From positions 70,282,093 through 70,346,092 of the forward strand of contig JARCOQ010000006.1 of the NCBI GenBank assembly GCA_029207755.1: DNA of 64,000 bases. The letters are read 5' to 3'. The notes under the pieces were generated by a model. The model saw nothing but the letters and a program-made list of their open reading frames with translations, was not told the origin of the DNA and did not search any database. Source of the stretch: Chamaea fasciata. Lineage: Eukaryota > Chordata > Aves > Passeriformes > Sylviidae. Numbering within the stretch: the first letter of the stretch is position 1; each line of letters starts with the position of its first letter. Shown piece after piece: positions 20,601-31,557 of this stretch. A program made the translations under genes and the position numbers.

Positions 20601-23600
20601 AAAATACCGTGAGCCTTAGGCTTATTTAAACCATCCAAAAGGTAGTTTGTTCCACGGGGTCAAATTAACAGCTCTAAGGAAAAAACCAACCTCCACAAGA
20701 TCACCCATCTGTGTCTCCACAGACAAGTATTGCACTATGTGCTCAGTTAGGTATTTAACACAAAAGTGCCTCTGTACCAAGCTTTTCTTGGTATCCTAAA
20801 ATATATTTCTTTTAATTCATGGTAAAACACATTTTCTGTGCTTAAATAGACTCATGATGGGGATGAGGGGTACTAATTAAACTAAACTAAGAATTCTCCT
20901 TTTAGTGCTTTCCAGTGTGACTGAGTTTCCAAAGACAATGTTTGTTTTTTCCCTGGAAGGCTAACAGTTCTCATTTACTGGGGAAATTTAGGCTGTACTG
21001 TTAATTGGGGGCAGGGGGTGGGGGTTCTTATTCTAAACCCCACTCTGCTAACCTACCATCTGCTGCTACTTGTAGTGAATGCAGTCATGAGAAATTCTAG
21101 CTTTAACAGGATTTAGTAGCAATTTGGATTGTTTCATTACTTGCTAAGAGTGTGCAAGACTTTCTTCTCACTGTGGAGTTGTATACAAACTATTTAATTT
21201 TAATGACATTTGTCACAATAGGGAGAAAAGTGTGTTTTGTGTGATGGCTCTTCAGTTTTTTAATTTTTTTTTTTAAATTCTAAAAGTTCTGTTTGTCTCT
21301 GCTTCATAAAGTGCTGTGATATAAAGCGTCCCCGGGCCACTAGCTTTGGTTTGCAATGTTCTCTTCTCTTGCTCAACTGCTTTGCCCAGGAACAATTTTT
21401 TAATTGCACAAAAAGCCTGTTGGGTTGTTTGAGCTGGACTCCCACCCTTGCTCCAGCCTTCGGTCCTTGTCCAGAGGCGTGAATCCAGATGAACATCCAG
21501 CTGTGCTGTGCTGCCTGCTTTTAACCATCACACGAGTGGGTGTGAAGGTGTGTGCCCCTGGAGCGGGGGATGAGGGGTCACCTTTGCCAGAGCTGCCGAG
21601 CGAGTGCTCAGGTTTGGCAGCCTGTGCCGGGCAAAGGCCAATGCAGGGAAACACCCTCCCCCTCTGCAGGACCTGGGCTTTGGAGTACAAAGCAGCTGAT
21701 CGCAGATAAGCATGACAGAGAAGAGGGGTGGACTTTATCAGCAGCAGCCGCCAAGTGGGAGGTGTGTTTTAAATGCAGTGAGAGGAGAGGGCAGAGTCCT
21801 GCTGTGCATTAATCCATGGCGTGTCCTGTGTTTCAGGGCGGTGCAAAGTCAGATGCCTGGACTGGGTGTGAGGCAAGGAGCCACGTCCAGCTGCAATGAG
21901 GAAACAGCAGCGTGCACAGGCGTGGAAGGGGCCAGGCGGGCTGACAAGTAAGTGGCAAGGAGATCAGGAGAACTCGGAAACCGGGATGCTCAGGCCGCAT
22001 GTGTGTATATCCAGTGGTGGATTACTCCTGGCTGACTGGATCTGTGACACACCAGGGCAGCAGTGTGATTCCTCCAGGCATGGCTGAGGGAACCCTGCCT
22101 TCCACCATGGCCTGGAGATGGGTTTCACCCTGCCCACTGCTTAGATCACCAGCAGAAGTCTTGGGAGGATGAGGCTTTCTGGGAGTTAAAAGAGTGGTTA
22201 TTCCAAGTAACTGTGTAGTGTAGGAGCTGTGCAGCGTTAGCAGTGTAAGCAGTCCTAATACCACTAAGGTGATAAACCAGAGTGAATGCACACTGAATCC
22301 AGAATGGAAAGTTTTGCGCTTCCTAACAGTTGCACTGTAATTTAAAAATTGGAGAAACCAGTTTATCTGTGTCATCTCAATAGGCAAGCAAACAGTGATC
22401 ACAAAATTAGGTCACAACTTATTTAGTTCAGCAGTCTGACAACACTGCCAGGGAGAGAAAAGGGCTCTGAAAAAGATGATAGGTGAGGTCTGGAACAGTG
22501 TGCAGGAAAAGAAAGTGCTACTTAGGTTTGCGTCACGGAGAAAGGTCAGGGACAGGCTGTAAGATGAGAATCCCAAGGTAGCACTGTCTTAGCAGCATGG
22601 AAGATACAAAGGGGACAACCTTGTTCTTTGGAAGCTGTCTGTGGTGAAAAAATATGCTCCACCCACCCCCCAACTTTAGTCTGCTCAGACTTCTTTCATT
22701 TGGGGTTCCTTCTGAGAGGAAGGCTCTGGTGGCATCCCTGACAGCCCCTGTCAGCAGGGTTGCTTTTAGGAGCTCTTAACCAAGGCTTGTGGAAGGCTTG
22801 GGGGAGCCCTTTCTTTCCCAAGGGAGCCTGGTCCATGATGTGAATAACGACAACGACTCTAAATGTGGTGGAAAATGGGGGGAGGCTGGTGGTGGGCAGA
22901 CGGATAAAGATAGTACTAAACCTTACCCTTGATATATTACAGCTATGTTAATTATCCAAGACTGGGAACAGCCTTGCCCTCCCAGCTATGGGTGTGATAA
23001 AGAGTGAGTTAGCTGGGAGGGGGGTTGGTTGGAGTCTGCTGGCTGTGCTGTGAGGAGGGAGGGACAGGAGGTCGTGCAAGGGACAGAAAAGGGTTAGATG
23101 GCTGTGCCGGGGACAGGAAGAAGTGAGCTGGAATGGCAGAAGGAAGCGAGAGGACAACAGAGAAAGGGCCAGAGCTGTCCATGGGAGGATATAGAGAAAA
23201 GGTATGAAAGACTTCTGGATAACAAGGTCCTGATGCTTGGAGCCCTCTGGAGTTTTTAAAGAAGTACTCTGAGTGCAATGTCCATCTCGACTTCCCCAGG
23301 AAAAGGCTTCGTTTTTTTACCAGGCAGCAGCCACTCTGTGTGTTGGTGTGACCTAGACTATAAACCCCAGCTGGAGTGAAGAGGAAGGGGGATACACTGG
23401 ATTCCTCCTGTTGTGGGTGGGTCCTGGAGGGCCCTCCACATTCTCATGCTGGTGGCTCAGAGGCCACTTCACAGTTTAATTTCTTATGAGTTCAAGTTTG
23501 TTGTCATCTCAGAGAGGAATGATTGTTGACAGGACACTGATTTGGTTTACAGAACTCTTTCCCCTGTAAAAGGTGAAAAACAGGCTGGGAAAAGGCCTCT

Positions 23601-25000
23601 GTCCGAGAGTCAGGCAGAGTAGCTTCCCTTCTGCAGGAAAGAGTTCCTCCCTCAAATAAACCCCTAGCAAAGCAGAGACCTCAATTAGTGCTTGAGCAAG
23701 GACTCGAGGCATTCCCTAGCACGCGTGTTATGCAAGGGTCAGGTTCTGCTGCCCTCGTTCCTGTTCCTCCCTGAAACTGCAGGCATTCACACACATGCCT
23801 CAAATGCATGAGCAGTCCCACCTACTGCTCTGGTCTGCCCCAAAGCTTCCCACTGAGGCTGAGACAGCAGTCCCAGTTTCACTGGTCCTACACCTGGGGT
23901 CACCCAGCAGCAGCAGCAGCATCAACCTGGCAGCACTGCATCCCTGTCTCATGTATCTTAGCTCTCTTCCTGCCTCCGTAGGGGACCTATGGGAGGGACA
24001 GTTCAGGTGCAAGATTAACTTGTTGCAATTTTTGGCACTTCAGAAGCACATTTATGCTAAATCAGAGAGCAGAGTACATTATAGGACCAACACAATCCAG
24101 TGAGATTCCTAAAGACTGTTTTTTGTAAACTCTGAGGAATTACTCCGCTGGACATCTCTTGACTACACTTGGCACCCCAATCCCACCCGTCCCCCATCGC
24201 ATAAACACCCAACAGACAATTTGGGGCTGGTGTCTCTGGGAAAATGCAGGTCTGGTTATGAAACTGCCTTCCCTCTGCGAGGCTGGGACCCGTACAGCAG
24301 CCCAGCCCCTTTTCTGCCCAACACACAATCCTGCTGCAGTGCTTTCTGTCCCGAGGCGTGGGAACAGGGCTCTAGCCACAGCACGGGTACCACTTCCTAA
24401 TCCTGTGGTGTGAGGAGAGCAACTGGAGGTGCAGGAATTAGGGAGCAGCAGGGATACCGCTGGGCAGCGGTGGAGGGGAGCAGGGCTGTGGTGCTGCCCT
24501 GCATTCCTTTCGGCATGGGCTGGTGGGCCAGGTGACCTGGGAAACGCCCTTCCTTCCCGACTGGGGCTTTCCCGCTGCCGCCCTCTGCCACAGCCAGTGG
24601 CTCTCTGAGTACTCTCCCTGTAAGGCTGGATCTTGATCAGCTGCATTTTTAAAAGAGGGACTCATCCTTAATCTGCTGGGATTAAAAAGGGATGTAGTTT
24701 TGGTGCTCCCCAGAATTCAGGTGGTGTAAACAAGTGTTTTGCAAACCCCAGGACCAACAATAATCTGTCACTGTCAGCAAAAGCAAATGCTCTGTTCTGA
24801 TTGGGGCCAGACCTGAGCCTCGCCCCAAAGTCGTGGTCCCACTACCGCTGGTGATCGTGGCTGCACCCAGCAGCTGATACTGGCCCTGTGGGCTGCGGAG
24901 GACTTGCCTCCCGAGGGTTCTTCCTGCTTCCAGCAGAGTTACTGCATCCTTTCACTGGTAGAAAAGCAAGAAATGGGAGGGAGGGCAGAGAGGCTCAGAC
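11700..25000. other. Large intergenic region, no gene recognised
   Basis: About 13 kb between the galectin and SOWAHB genes. I found no frame with recognisable protein similarity, no splice-flanked exon series, no RNA gene and no intact transposon. A GC-rich patch lies at 12.24-12.43 kb. Repeated GTTAATTATAA motifs occur at 15484-15494 and 15500-15510. An AT-rich stretch at about 17.05-17.21 kb has the look of a conserved non-coding element. Confidence 0.6.
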
Positions 25001-25123
25001 AACAGTTCATTGGAATAATTTAAAAGTACATTCTTCAATAGGGTCAGTCCGTTTAACAGCTTTTGTTGCGCCGAGGTCCCTTCTCCGCTGGCAGGATGGG
25101 GGTGCCGGGGAGCTGTCCCAGTC

Positions 25124-27274
25124 TCAGTCGCTGTCGCTGCCGGATTGGTGGGACGCTGCCCCACGGCTGAGCGGCACCCTGAGGCAGGCAGGCAGCGCTG
25201 CCCTGCCGGCGGAGGGCGAGACCTTGTTGATGGAGGACACGCTGCGGGCCAGGGGCTGCGTGGGGAACATGACTGTGCCACGGGGTGCCTCCAGGAGCTG
25301 CCAGATCTCCCCCGAGGTGGAGCTGCCCAGGTATTCCCACGGCTGGCGCCCGCTGCCGTCCCGCACCCGCACCTGGCAGCCCAGCTGCAGCACCAGCACC
25401 TTGATGACAAGCTGGTGGCCGTGTATGGCAGCCAGGTGCAGCGGCGTGTACCCGCAGCCCGAGCGGGCGTCCACGTCCAGGGCCAGCCCGACCTGCCGCG
25501 CCGCCGCTGCCAGCTCCTGCAGGCCCGGCCCGTCGCCGTGCTTGGCCAGCCAGTGAAGGACCGTGAAGCCTGATATGAAGTCCCTCTGCAGGGCCAGCTC
25601 AGGCTCCTCCAGAAAGAGCCCCCGCACCTGAGCCCAGCAGCCCGCTGACATTGCCACCAGCCAGGCGTGCTCCCGCTGTCCCAGCGGCACCGAGGGCCCG
25701 CGGCTTGCGGCATTCCTAGGGGAGCTCTTGGAGAGAGCGGAGCGGGGCTGCCGCCCACAGTCATCGTGCAGTGAGGGTGGGGTGCCCTGCGCCTCCGACA
25801 AAGCCAGCTGGCACCTGATGCTCCGGAAAACAGGCAGCGGTGCTGCGGGCTGACTCTCTGGGGCTTTGGGCACTGCGGGGCCCTGTGTTGGCAGCAAGGA
25901 CTGGGATGGGGGCGACCTGGCAAGGGGTGGCTGCAGGGAACGGGGCGGGGACGGAAGAGTGGCGGACTGTGGCAGGGATTGGGGCGGGGGGGACCTGGCG
26001 GGGGGCAGGATCTCAGGACCCGACGGCAGTGTCAGGCTTTGACACGGGTACAGTCGCAGGACTTGAGGTTGGCTTGGTCCCCTGGGGGTCAGCCGCTCGG
26101 ATCCCCTCGGGAAGTCTGGGGATGGGCTGGTGGAGAGCTGCTGCAGGGACCTGGAGTGCGATGGGGGCAGCCTGGTGGAAGCGAGCACCTCGGGGCCCGA
26201 TAAAAGCAGTGGCGATGAGGAGGGGCTGGCAGGGAGTGCCTGCAGGGACCGAGACAGGGGCAGCACCTCCGGGGCGGACAGCAACGGCAAGGATCGGGAT
26301 GGGGGCAGGTCGGTGCGGGACAAGAGCGGCAGAGACCGGCATGGGGGCAGGTCGCGGGGGGACGGTGCCCTGGGGCCCGATGACAGCGGCGGGGGCTGGA
26401 CGGGTCCGGCGGGGGGTCGCCTCCCCGAGCTGGCTGAGGGCCGTGGGGCCTTCAGCAAGGGCATCTCGGTCGCGGGCTGCGGCGGAGATCGGGGCTGAGG
26501 CAGGCTGTAGGGAGGCGGCATCTCCGGGCCCGGTGGCAGCGGTGGCGTCCGGGACCGGGACGCTGCGGCAGAGGGCAGCCCGGCGGCAGGCAGCGGCGGC
26601 GATAGGGACCGGGGCGGCGCAGCGGGGGACAGCGCCCCGGGACCCGACGGTAGCGCCGGGGGCCGGGGTTGCGCCGCGCCGCCGGGGCGGAGCGCCCAGG
26701 GGCCCGAGGACAGCGGCTGGGTCCGGTAGGGGGGCGGTTGCCGGGGGGGCGGCGGGGAGCGGGGCTGGCGGGGGGCGGGCGGTGTCCCGGGGCCCGGCGC
26801 GGGGCCGGCGGCGGCGGCGGCGGCGCGGCGCGCCCGGCGGCACTCGCAGCACGGCCCGCCGCGGCCCCGGGCGGAGCAGCCCCCCGCCCCGCCGGGCCGC
26901 CCCTGCCCCGCCGCCTCCCCCCGAGGGCCGCGCCGCCCGTCGGGGTCGCGTCGGGGCGGCGGCGGCGGCTCGTTCTTTTCCTCCTCCTGCTCCCGCTGTT
27001 CCTCCGGCGGCGGCAGCTCCTCATCGAGGAGGTCGCGGTACCTGCGGCGGAGGACGATGTCCTTGGAGGCGCCAGGGGCGGCGGCGGGGTGGACGGTGGC
27101 CAGGGAGTTGACGAGGCTCTTGAAGTACTCGCGGCGCTCCCGCCGCTGCTGCTCCGTCAGCGCCGGGTCGCGGAGGAACCGCTGGAAGTGGCGGAGCAGC
27201 GCCGTGTTGGGGGCTCGCCCCCCGGCCGCCCAGAGGAAGTCCAGCACAGCCTCCTGGCTCAGCTCCCGCGCCAT
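25124..27274 (-). CDS. SOWAHB: SOWAHB, sosondowah ankyrin repeat family member B
   Basis: This single-exon gene encodes 716 residues (human about 793, from recall). The start is taken at MARELSQEAVLDFL because it matches the family N-terminus. The frame is open 91 codons further upstream, but that part is low-complexity 5'UTR. Residues 1-85 form the SOWAH domain, with GGRAPNTALLRHF and LRRRYRDLLDEE. A Cys cluster near 140 (PCCECRR) resembles one in the human protein. Residues ~100-480 are proline-rich with repeated RSLP and SGPE units. VFRSIRCQL at 482-490 is conserved. Ankyrin repeats run from about 534 (REHAWLV) to 665, including GFTVLHWLAKHGD (569-581) and GYTPLHLAAIHGH (608-620). The tail ends SGSDSD. 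Molecular function is not established for the family. An intact frame with high CpG content and no introns agrees with mammalian SOWAHB. The gene lies head-to-head with SEPTIN11. Confidence 0.95.
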   Translation of the reverse strand: MARELSQEAVLDFLWAAGGRAPNTALLRHFQRFLRDPALTEQQRRERREYFKSLVNSLATVHPAAAPGASKDIVLRRRYRDLLDEELPPPEEQREQEEEKNEPPPPPRRDPDGRRGPRGEAAGQGRPGGAGGCSARGRGGPCCECRRARRAAAAAAGPAPGPGTPPAPRQPRSPPPPRQPPPYRTQPLSSGPWALRPGGAAQPRPPALPSGPGALSPAAPPRSLSPPLPAAGLPSAAASRSRTPPLPPGPEMPPPYSLPQPRSPPQPATEMPLLKAPRPSASSGRRPPAGPVQPPPLSSGPRAPSPRDLPPCRSLPLLSRTDLPPSRSLPLLSAPEVLPLSRSLQALPASPSSSPLLLSGPEVLASTRLPPSHSRSLQQLSTSPSPDFPRGSERLTPRGPSQPQVLRLYPCQSLTLPSGPEILPPARSPPPQSLPQSATLPSPPRSLQPPLARSPPSQSLLPTQGPAVPKAPESQPAAPLPVFRSIRCQLALSEAQGTPPSLHDDCGRQPRSALSKSSPRNAASRGPSVPLGQREHAWLVAMSAGCWAQVRGLFLEEPELALQRDFISGFTVLHWLAKHGDGPGLQELAAAARQVGLALDVDARSGCGYTPLHLAAIHGHQLVIKVLVLQLGCQVRVRDGSGRQPWEYLGSSTSGEIWQLLEAPRGTVMFPTQPLARSVSSINKVSPSAGRAALPACLRVPLSRGAASHQSGSDSD
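25860..26800 (-). repeat. SOWAHB: Proline-rich degenerate tandem repeats inside SOWAHB
   Basis: The linker is built from diverged units such as DLPPCRSLPLLSRT and DLPPSRSLPLLSAP, followed by EVLPLSRSLQAL. The two clearest copies start at residues 308 and 322, exactly 14 codons (42 bp) apart, and are near-identical at DNA level around 26288-26311 and 26330-26353. Further relatives include SGPEVLASTRLPP and SGPEILPPARSPPPQSLP. This low-complexity region is probably disordered. Confidence 0.75.
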
Positions 27275-27450
27275 GCTGCGGGCCGGCCGGCTCTCGGTGC
27301 TCGGTGCTGTGCCTCGGTGCTCGGCGCTGCAGCCAGGTGCGGCGGGGAAACCCGCCTCCTGCCGCGCCGGGCCTCTCCGCCTCCTCCTCCTCCTCCTCCG
27401 CGGCCGGGCCGCCACCCCACGGTCGCCTTTGCCCGGGGTGGCGGCCCGTG
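26380..27450. promoter_or_regulatory. SOWAHB: CpG island over the SOWAHB 5' end
   Basis: A dense CpG run covers the N-terminal coding half, the start codon and the 5'UTR. It includes GGCGG-repeat stretches near 26805-26830 and a CTC-repeat tract at 27378-27400. No TATA box is evident, which is usual for CpG-island promoters. The exact limits are judged by eye. Confidence 0.7.
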
Positions 27451-27479
27451 GAGGTGCGAGCTGGGGTGACAGCGCTGAG

Positions 27480-30400
27480 GAGAGGTGACATCGAAGGAGA
27501 GAAGCAGGCTGGGGGGGCGGGAGGAGCTGAGAAGTGCGAGGGTCCACTGCTGGAGGGCAGTGAGACCAAAGAGCTGCCTATCAGTCACTGTGTCAGTGAA
27601 CGGACGGGAGATGATAGGCACAAACTGAAATGCAGGAAATTCCATTTGTGTGTGAGGAAAAGCTATTTTACAGCGAGGGTGGGCAGCTATGGGAGCAGGG
27701 ACATTCAATGCTCCATGAGACAACTAAACACCAGAGGTGCCTCCCAGCCTGAACTGCCCTGTGGTTCAGTGACTTAGGAAAACTGGCAACAAAGATTCAC
27801 AAACGTGCTGTGCTTTGGGGTAGCTGTTATTACGAGTGTGGGGGACTGTACCCCTGTATGACAGCCACACACAACTAGCACGAGTGTCTGCAGTCAAGTC
27901 GTATCTCACCTCATCTCATCTCTGTATTTGCTGCGTGGCCGAGAGAGGTTGGACATATGTTGTACTGTTGTGGGGATCTCACTTTGTTCTGTACTGCCCA
28001 CGCTGTTACCACAAGTGTGTACATAACAGCAGAGAGGGATGGGTGAGATCAGTGCCCCCGTGGGCAGTGTGCACTGTGCACACCAAACAAATGACAGCCC
28101 CTGCCCCAAGCACTTTGGGGACTGAATAGTGGGTAGAAAGTGTGGGAGAGAAGGTGTGCTGGATTTTCTGTCTTGCAGTCAGAGAATGGAGGGACTGAGC
28201 CCAGTGTAGGCACCCTGGCTTTAAAGAGGTCTGGATCAGACCCTAAGTCACACTTCAGAAGCCATCTCTGCTGCAGGCTCCCGGCTATCCATAAATATTT
28301 TTAGCTGCCTGTCATGTAAGCAGCTGGAATATCCTCCAGCCTCCTGCAAACCCAGAAGTGTGTGCAGCCCTCACAAACCACGGGCAGAGATTGCTGTAGA
28401 TGCTGTGTACAAGCCACATCCCATCAGCGGTGTTCATCTGGATAGGGCGCAGGTGCTGGGGAGAGCGTGAGGCTCGTGTTAGTATTTTATCACTTTGCAC
28501 ATTCCTTTGGTGCGCCTCTCCAAGGCACGAATACATTTCTCCCTCCTCTTCTGATGAGCCCTGGATTGCAGTCACAACAGCATTTGTTAGCAGCGTGCTC
28601 TCAGCAGAAGCAACTGAGAGGAAATGAATGGAGCATGATGGTTGCAACTGTGATCACAAATAAGAAAGGAGGGTAGATTGTGAAGACAAAAAATCCAAAT
28701 AAACAACAGTGGCAAACACTGTGGGAAGTGTTGCTTTGGCTTAATGAACTACGGCTTAAGCAGGAAGCTTTCCATGGTATCTCGTTGGCTGTGACCTATT
28801 CGGTTGTGACAAGCTGACGATGCCCTTTGTAGGCACATGCCGAAGTCTGCAGAGAGGGTAACTCCCTGTGATTCAGGGACAGACTCCCTTACAGCCCGGG
28901 CTGAAAAACACATTTTGGGTTTGAGGGGGGTGTAATGCTGCAGGCAGGCAAGGAAGAGTATAGCCCTGCTACCTGGGCTTGCTTTGTCACCCACTTCATG
29001 CTGAGAGGTTTAAAGAGACTCTTGTTTCCCCTTATCGTCCAGTGATTTACCCTGTCTGCAGGTTGGTCACTTTTGGTTGTGGGCAGGGTGCTTCAGAATG
29101 GCTGAATTTACCCCGGTCTCACTCTCTTTGGGGGTTTTGGCTGCAGCAGGTCTTTTGGTTCTTTGGGTGAAGTTTGAGTGAGCACTGGGTAGAACTAATC
29201 ACAACATGGAGGCGGGATGAAGCACTACCTCAACATTAAAGGAAAAAAAAAAAAAAAAGCCCACCACTTAGTCTTGTAGGTTTCTGTTGTTGTCCCAGAA
29301 GATGTTGCCTTTAGGGAGCTCTGTACCCGGGTTTGTCTTTAAACAGGAGGGAAGTTACCAAACTTCTGTGTCTTCTCATCCCGTTTAACTGACAAATGCC
29401 CTGCAATGACACAGAAGGGCATTCAAACCCCTTTTTGTGCTGTCTGCAAAACCCTGCCCAACAGCTTTGGAAACACTGAAACAGCTCCTGTGGGGTCTCT
29501 AGAATGCGGGGCTGGCAATTCCCTTTGGCCAGGTGTTGCTTTGTTAGCAACAGGTATGAGACTTTGAGGAACAAGTGCTGGACACAAGGACTTGCAAAGT
29601 ACTGCACTAGCTGAGATCCGGGAAGATTGCAGAACATTTCTTTGTGCTGATGGTTTTCTCCTCCTGCTCTTTCAGCATGGACAGCCATACCCAGGAAGAT
29701 GCATGTGCGTGAGTATCGTGGAGGAAACTCGGCCACAGCTCTCCCAGCTCCAGGCCAAGGAAGGACACGGTGAGTCACATCAAAGTTTTGTGAGTGCAGG
29801 AGATTTTCATGTTGGTTAAGTTATGCTGATGCAGGAGTATCGTGCATCTCTAATCCAGACAAGGGGAAGCTCTGTCTGCCTCACCCACAGGTGCCACGAA
29901 GGCACCTCTTTAGATAGGATCACCAGGTTTCCACTAGAGGCTGCACTGGTCCGGGCGCATTTCCCGGCGCAGACTCGCTCAGCACCTCCTCACCTGGAGC
30001 TGTGCATGCAGTAGGAATTTGCCGCAAGAGCAATAATGAGTCTAATACTGAAGCCTCCCTCGGATATTGGCATTAACGCCCAGCATGCTAGAATTATAAA
30101 AGCACTGCATCAGCTATGCTTGCAAAACGCTCCTGGTAGACACCCTCGGATGTCTGTTGGTGTAGCAGCTTTGCTGGTGAGGGCTGCACCTGTGCCCAGC
30201 TGAGGGCACTGCCCAGGTACAGATCCTCAGCTGCTGGTAGGGAGCAGGTCAGGTAGGGCACTGCCCTTGGTTCTGGCTCAGGCTGGGGGCGCAGGAACTG
30301 GTGGGGGTGTGGGTGACCACTCTCCAAGACCAGCTCCTGAGTTCTTCAAAACGCAATCATAAAAGCTGCAGGAAGGAGACACCTGGGCTCTGTAGCCCTC

Positions 30401-31190
30401 TTCAAACAGCTGGGTGTTAGTATGTAGCCATACAGAAATGGCTTTTGGAGGGAAAAGGTGCAAGCTTGACGTCGGAGGGCCTACAAATGGTAGATGTACT
30501 GCGGAGCTCCGTTTGCTTACCTCTGCCCCAGGTCATTTACTTGTGCTCTCAGCTTTTATTCTGCTGGCTTTTTTCTTTTGATTCTGTGGATGTTGACATA
30601 TGGGGGTAGCTCTGGTGTGTCCATAATTCCGTGTATCCTTCATGTGTGCAGCAAACAGGCTCTCTTGTCTTCTGTAGCCCTTTGGGGTTTTACGGCACAC
30701 AGAGCAGTGCAGGGCCCCTTCTTCATCACTACCTTGGTCAAAGATTTGCAAGCAGACATGTTGAGCTTAGCCCTAAGACTCCCTCCTTTTCAGGTAAGGG
30801 GATATGCTCAACAGCAGGATGTCATGTGTTTGCTCCGGAGCAGCAAGGAGCCAGCTATGCTTCTCTCCATCCCTGGAAATCGTGGAGTGGAGCGGGAGAA
30901 CAACTGGCCACCACGGCTGCTGTTCAGTATGCCAAGTTTGTTGAAAAACAGTGTGTGTGTGTGTCTATGTGTGTGTTTGACAGAAGAGAAGTGCTGGGAG
31001 AAACGAGAGGAGTGAGGTGGCAGGTTTTGTCCTCTGTGCTATTATACAAGGGAGTTAAGGGCTCCTGTGTTAGAAATACCTCTTTGCCGAATCCCTGCAC
31101 TCCTTCTTCACTTAACTGCTGGTAGGAGGACCCTGCTGATCGCTTGCCCGGCCATCTCTTTGCAAGGGTCTCTGGAGCAGAAGTGTCTGC
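27480..31190. other. Spacer between head-to-head SOWAHB and SEPTIN11
   Basis: No gene is recognised. It contains an A16 run at 29243-29258 and a short GT microsatellite at 30951-30964. Both flanking genes point away, so this stretch may carry shared regulatory elements, but none is identifiable by sequence alone. Confidence 0.6.
30951..30978. repeat. Interrupted GT microsatellite
   Basis: Seven GT units, an interrupting CTAT, then further GT units. Imperfect dinucleotide repeat. Confidence 0.85.
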
Positions 31191-31439
31191 GCGTTCAGCT
31201 TTAGGGCTGCCAGCGTGGGCGAGAGAGACCCTCCGGGGCTGAGGGGCCGGGTACCCGCGGCCCGGCGTGGGGGGCGTGGGCAGGAGAGGGATTAGTGGGG
31301 TTACCGCCGGGCCCTGACCGCAGCCCCCCGGGGCTCCCCGAGCGGCGGGGCGGCGCCGGCCGCCCTCCCGCGCTGCCCGGCGGCCCCGGGGGAGGGCCGG
31401 GGGGGTCCCGCCTCGCCGCCCGGCCCCTTTGCATTGCGC

Positions 31440-31478
31440 ATGGGCCCTCCCCGCCGGGTGGCCATGTTGCAGCGCTAG
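31440..31478 (+). other. Possible upstream ORF in the SEPTIN11 5' leader
   Basis: An ATG at 31440 opens a 12-codon frame ending in TAG at 31476-31478. A second in-frame ATG at 31464 lies within the YY1-like motif. It would matter only if transcription starts upstream of it, which the sequence cannot show. Confidence 0.25.
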
Positions 31479-31530
31479 CAGGCAGCGCAGAGGCGGCGGG
31501 CGGCAGCGCAGCGCAGAGCACCGCACCGCG

Positions 31531-31557
31531 ATGGCCGTGGCCGTGGGCAGACCGGCG
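31531..31557 (+). CDS. SEPTIN11: SEPTIN11 exon 1 (start, nine codons)
   Basis: ATG in a fair Kozak setting (GCGATGG) codes MAVAVGRPA, then donor GTGCGC at 31558. This matches the MAVAVGRPS start of human SEPT11. The next coding exon is about 22.9 kb away. Confidence 0.9.

Noticed and set aside
25840..27111. 423-codon open frame on + antisense to SOWAHB
   Set aside because: It is a Gly/Ala/Arg-rich shadow produced by the high GC content of SOWAHB on the other strand. It has no family similarity.
27275..27547. N-terminal extension of the SOWAHB frame by 91 codons
   Set aside because: The frame stays open upstream by chance in GC-rich sequence. The family N-terminus MARELSQEA is at 27274, so the extension is treated as 5'UTR.
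29243..29258. A16 run as the tail of a processed pseudogene
   Set aside because: No gene-like sequence or target-site duplication is recognisable next to it.
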